This document shows, piece by piece, positions 8,601 through 9,502 of a DNA stretch of 9,502 bases; positions within the stretch are counted from its first letter, which is position 1; the number at the start of each line of letters is the position of its first letter. This DNA comes from Thermoplasmata archaeon (GTDB lineage Archaea > Thermoplasmatota > Thermoplasmata > GCA-020350865). The stretch is from assembly GCA_020351895.1 (NCBI GenBank), contig CP070672.1, forward strand, positions 2,883,558-2,893,059, written 5' to 3'. The notes below the pieces were generated by a model. That model saw only the letters and a list, made by a program, of their open reading frames with translations, did no database searches and had not been told where the DNA came from. The position numbers were made by a program, and so were the translations under genes.

Positions 8601-9455
8601 ACCCTCGCCGAATATGAAGGAGCTTTTACCGTCTATATGGAGCCTTCCTCTCAGGGTATAGGACGGAGGCTTGTAGAGGATACTACCGTAGCTGAAGTAG
8701 GATTTCCCCCTTCTTTTTTTGCTCCTTTTCTGAGGCTCCCTGCCCAGCACGAACTCGTCCTTGATACCGTTAATTCCGGCACGGCAGTACAGGTAAGGCA
8801 GAACAAAGCCATCCCCGTTTTTCGTATAGATCACATCAGGGTCCTCCTCCTTGAGCGCCTTGATCAAACCCAATAATATCTCCTCCTCAGAGCCCTCCAA
8901 CACAATATCCTCGAGCTCGATCCCTGTTAAGGTGTCATGATAGGTGGGGATCCTAGCATTGGTGTGGATCTTCAAATTAGCGCCTTTCAAATCGGGCGTG
9001 GCATATCTCAGCCGAAACTGCCCGTCCTTTAATTCGATGCTGTTGGATACATCCACCATGGCCATGGGAAAAAGCCCTCTTTCGGCAAGATATCTCTGGC
9101 TCAGCCTCAGATCCACATTGAAAAGCTTGTAATCGTAGTACCCTCCCCTGCTGTCGATTATACTGGCGCATCTTTTTAAATCTGAATAGTTCCTTGGTGT
9201 GATCTCCAAGACGTTTTCAGGCTCGGTTGACCTGATATCGATCTTCTTCCTCACCATTTCCGTTCTTGCCACCGAATCCAGTATCTTTAGGTCCCTTGCC
9301 AGACTGCGCATTTCCTCCAAGGAAGGATGATGCACATAGAACTTTGGATTAAAGCTGTTATCCACGATCTTGCTTACGCCGCTTTTGTTCTTGAGCCACA
9401 AAACCATGTAATTCTTCTTGTAGTCTGGTTGAACATCGAAAATCCAGCCTCTCAT
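5688..9455 (-). CDS. polB2: Archaeal family B DNA polymerase, PolB2 (Dpo2)-like, with an in-frame intein
   Basis: The 1,255-residue precursor gives a 727-residue polymerase after removal of intein residues 456-983. Motif A is intact: D368-F-T-S-L-Y-P. Motif B starts at K450 (KWLLVT) and resumes after the intein as C984-FGYTGY. Motif C is HGIVDC (1028-1033): the first Asp of the usual DTD is Ile and the second is kept as D1032. VRGIHLRKRD (1095-1104) matches the end of the palm and start of the thumb. The exonuclease site looks dead: no DIE near residues 161-170, NGDGFV (213-218) where NGDNFD is usual, and no clear YxxxD. The Cys group C389, C391, C392 and C407 sits where PolB enzymes often carry a disulfide. 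These traits fit archaeal PolB2, first described as inactivated and later tied to damage-tolerant synthesis. The ATG overlaps the upstream stop, with GAGGTTGAT before it. Family B is certain; the PolB2 subtype is likely. Confidence 0.92.
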   Translation of the reverse strand: MRGWIFDVQPDYKKNYMVLWLKNKSGVSKIVDNSFNPKFYVHHPSLEEMRSLARDLKILDSVARTEMVRKKIDIRSTEPENVLEITPRNYSDLKRCASIIDSRGGYYDYKLFNVDLRLSQRYLAERGLFPMAMVDVSNSIELKDGQFRLRYATPDLKGANLKIHTNARIPTYHDTLTGIELEDIVLEGSEEEILLGLIKALKEEDPDVIYTKNGDGFVLPYLYCRAGINGIKDEFVLGREPQKRSKKRRGKSYFSYGSILYKPPSYTLRGRLHIDGKSSFIFGEGGLSGLIDLARLSCIPVQDMSRLSPGSAISAMQVNCAQKDGYLILWKKNVPEDFKTAKELIVADRGGLLFEPVVGVHEGVVEVDFTSLYPNIMARYNLSPETVMCDCCPDSKMRVPELLYHVCEKRRGLIPRVVGPIVQRRIAFKKLMKTQPESKEMYKQKADILKWLLVTCLDGETIVPYDKEGEVKFQSISEIVDKYLPEGEGILEVDNEFRVFGLTKDMKSAKVPVKRVFKFRSPKKMLRFRLRQGRELLVTRDHPCYILEEGRLKVKRADELKKRDYLPIVTRIEHEEGNDSHFDLVSALEENLPPAELPLWRAFGGDIPRAITQSYYSIRASALGKYTEKSIWNWREYGYLPFQFLSHLRKDREQLSLETFGRGRRGGGEIQKIPANIKIDFDLGFLLGFFVGDGNAKNNMVRFAINSEDKDIVEVLRRIVREKFGLPSKLRKENHANMYALQVNSIALKRVLEVALEVPNSAKNGKLSIPPIILNGPADVKFGFLSGLVASDGSVSEKRNFIDIVSHDHALIKKIGLLLSMLGLEYRLAFGERIHEIQLRNLHQIEKWYDKGWLKAKHRKRVEEKLKPGLPPREPQIPVVESGLLHLAKKVRSTRNPRVTMRQSVSRKTAILKLGQLYDKRAQFDQNEISYLERLKVLLSSSLTFSQITSIEEVSPRTLYVYCFEIDQGLPGFIVEGNIFTHNCFGYTGYRNARFGRIECHESINAYGRDILVKTMEIAERYGYEVLHGIVDCLWLKPNGYEDHGDFCSYVSKYIDIPLDLEGVYKWIVFLPNKTTGVGALNRYYGLFENGELKVRGIHLRKRDTPELMRKVQLKMLEVMSKANNSVEFKDRLSECIGALKRYHDMIRDGKCDLEDLIITKRISRTLEDYSQFNDQVAALRQYRSLGFEIHPGEKVRFVICDSSTKEPTKRVKIAEFIEGSERYDAGKYIELLLRVGENMLSPFGYDEESLRELM
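6507..8090 (-). mobile_element. Intein with LAGLIDADG homing endonuclease in polymerase motif B
   Basis: The element spans precursor residues C456-N983 (528 residues). Splicing block A is CLDGETIV with Cys1. Block B is GRELLVTRDHPC (534-545), with the TxxH motif at T539 and H542. Endonuclease motifs are LGFLLGFFVGDG (683-694) and FLSGLVASDG (784-793), both with the acidic residue. Block F (about VYCFEIDQGLPGFIV) and block G (IFTHN) lead to the +1 residue C984. All residues needed for standard splicing (Cys1, TxxH, His-Asn, +1 Cys) are present, so splicing is expected, and the endonuclease may be active. Two sampled 60-base stretches are about 35% and 42% G+C, against 48-52% in three extein stretches, consistent with a foreign origin. 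The length is within the usual range for endonuclease-bearing inteins. Confidence 0.95.
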
Positions 9456-9502
9456 TTATCAACCTCTTTTTTTCCCTTCAGGCGGGCGATCTCCTTCTCC
9501 TG
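9452..9502 (-). CDS. C-terminal end of an upstream gene (5' end outside window)
   Basis: Sixteen codons (QEKEIARLKGKKEVDK) end in a TGA that overlaps the polymerase ATG as ATGA. The tail is charged and could be the end of a helix or coiled coil. The overlap suggests a shared operon with the polymerase. A second frame on the same strand also stays open and stops at 9461-9459 (ending GKKRG), so the frame choice rests on the ATGA overlap and on the residue mix. No function can be given. Confidence 0.5.
   Translation of the reverse strand, partial: QEKEIARLKGKKEVDK
9458..9466 (-). promoter_or_regulatory. Ribosome binding site of the polymerase gene
   Basis: The minus strand reads GAGGTTGAT just before AAATG, close to the archaeal consensus GGAGGTGAT. 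It lies inside the end of the upstream gene, supports the ATG at 9455 as the start, and fits coupled translation. Confidence 0.65.

Noticed and set aside
9459..9502. Alternative upstream frame ending at 9459
   Set aside because: It is open but Gly/Pro/Lys-rich and lacks the start-stop overlap typical of archaeal operons; it is kept only as an alternative.

Overview
The window looks archaeal. It carries three genes, all read on the minus strand: the last codons of an unidentified gene (9502-9452), a family B DNA polymerase interrupted by an intein (9455-5688), and the first 1,823 codons of a giant secreted repeat protein (5471 to beyond position 1). Archaeal signs are the polymerase type, a TATA-like box with a short leader, GAGGT-type ribosome binding sites, a T-run terminator and a protein crowded with N-X-S/T sequons. 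The repeat style resembles large surface proteins of Thermoplasmatota-like archaea; that placement is inference and weak.

Polymerase region. Without the intein the protein is 727 residues. It keeps motif A (DFTSLYP) but has lost the recognisable exonuclease motifs, and its motif C reads HGIVDC instead of the usual YADTDG. This matches the archaeal PolB2 (Dpo2) lineage, once described as inactivated and later linked to damage tolerance in Sulfolobales. A 528-residue intein with both splicing ends and two LAGLIDADG-type endonuclease motifs sits inside motif B. The polymerase start codon overlaps the upstream stop codon (ATGA), so the two genes are probably co-transcribed and translationally coupled. 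A T5-GG-T8 run directly follows the polymerase stop.

Intergenic region, 5472-5687. It is AT-rich and holds the terminator, three ATTATCA copies spaced exactly 13 bases apart, a TATA-like box, and a small hairpin that overlaps the ribosome binding site of the next gene.

Repeat protein, 5471 to the left edge. A signal peptide is followed by a unique domain of about 180 residues (possibly CBM9/DOMON-like) and then 16 complete and one partial Ig-like repeats. The period is exactly 98 residues, except at four junctions where it is 99; those four share an unusual linker and lie five, five and four repeats apart. The reading frame is open throughout, and the C-terminus, with any anchor, lies outside the window. 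No functional link between the polymerase and the repeat protein is evident; the terminator and new promoter between them suggest separate transcription units.
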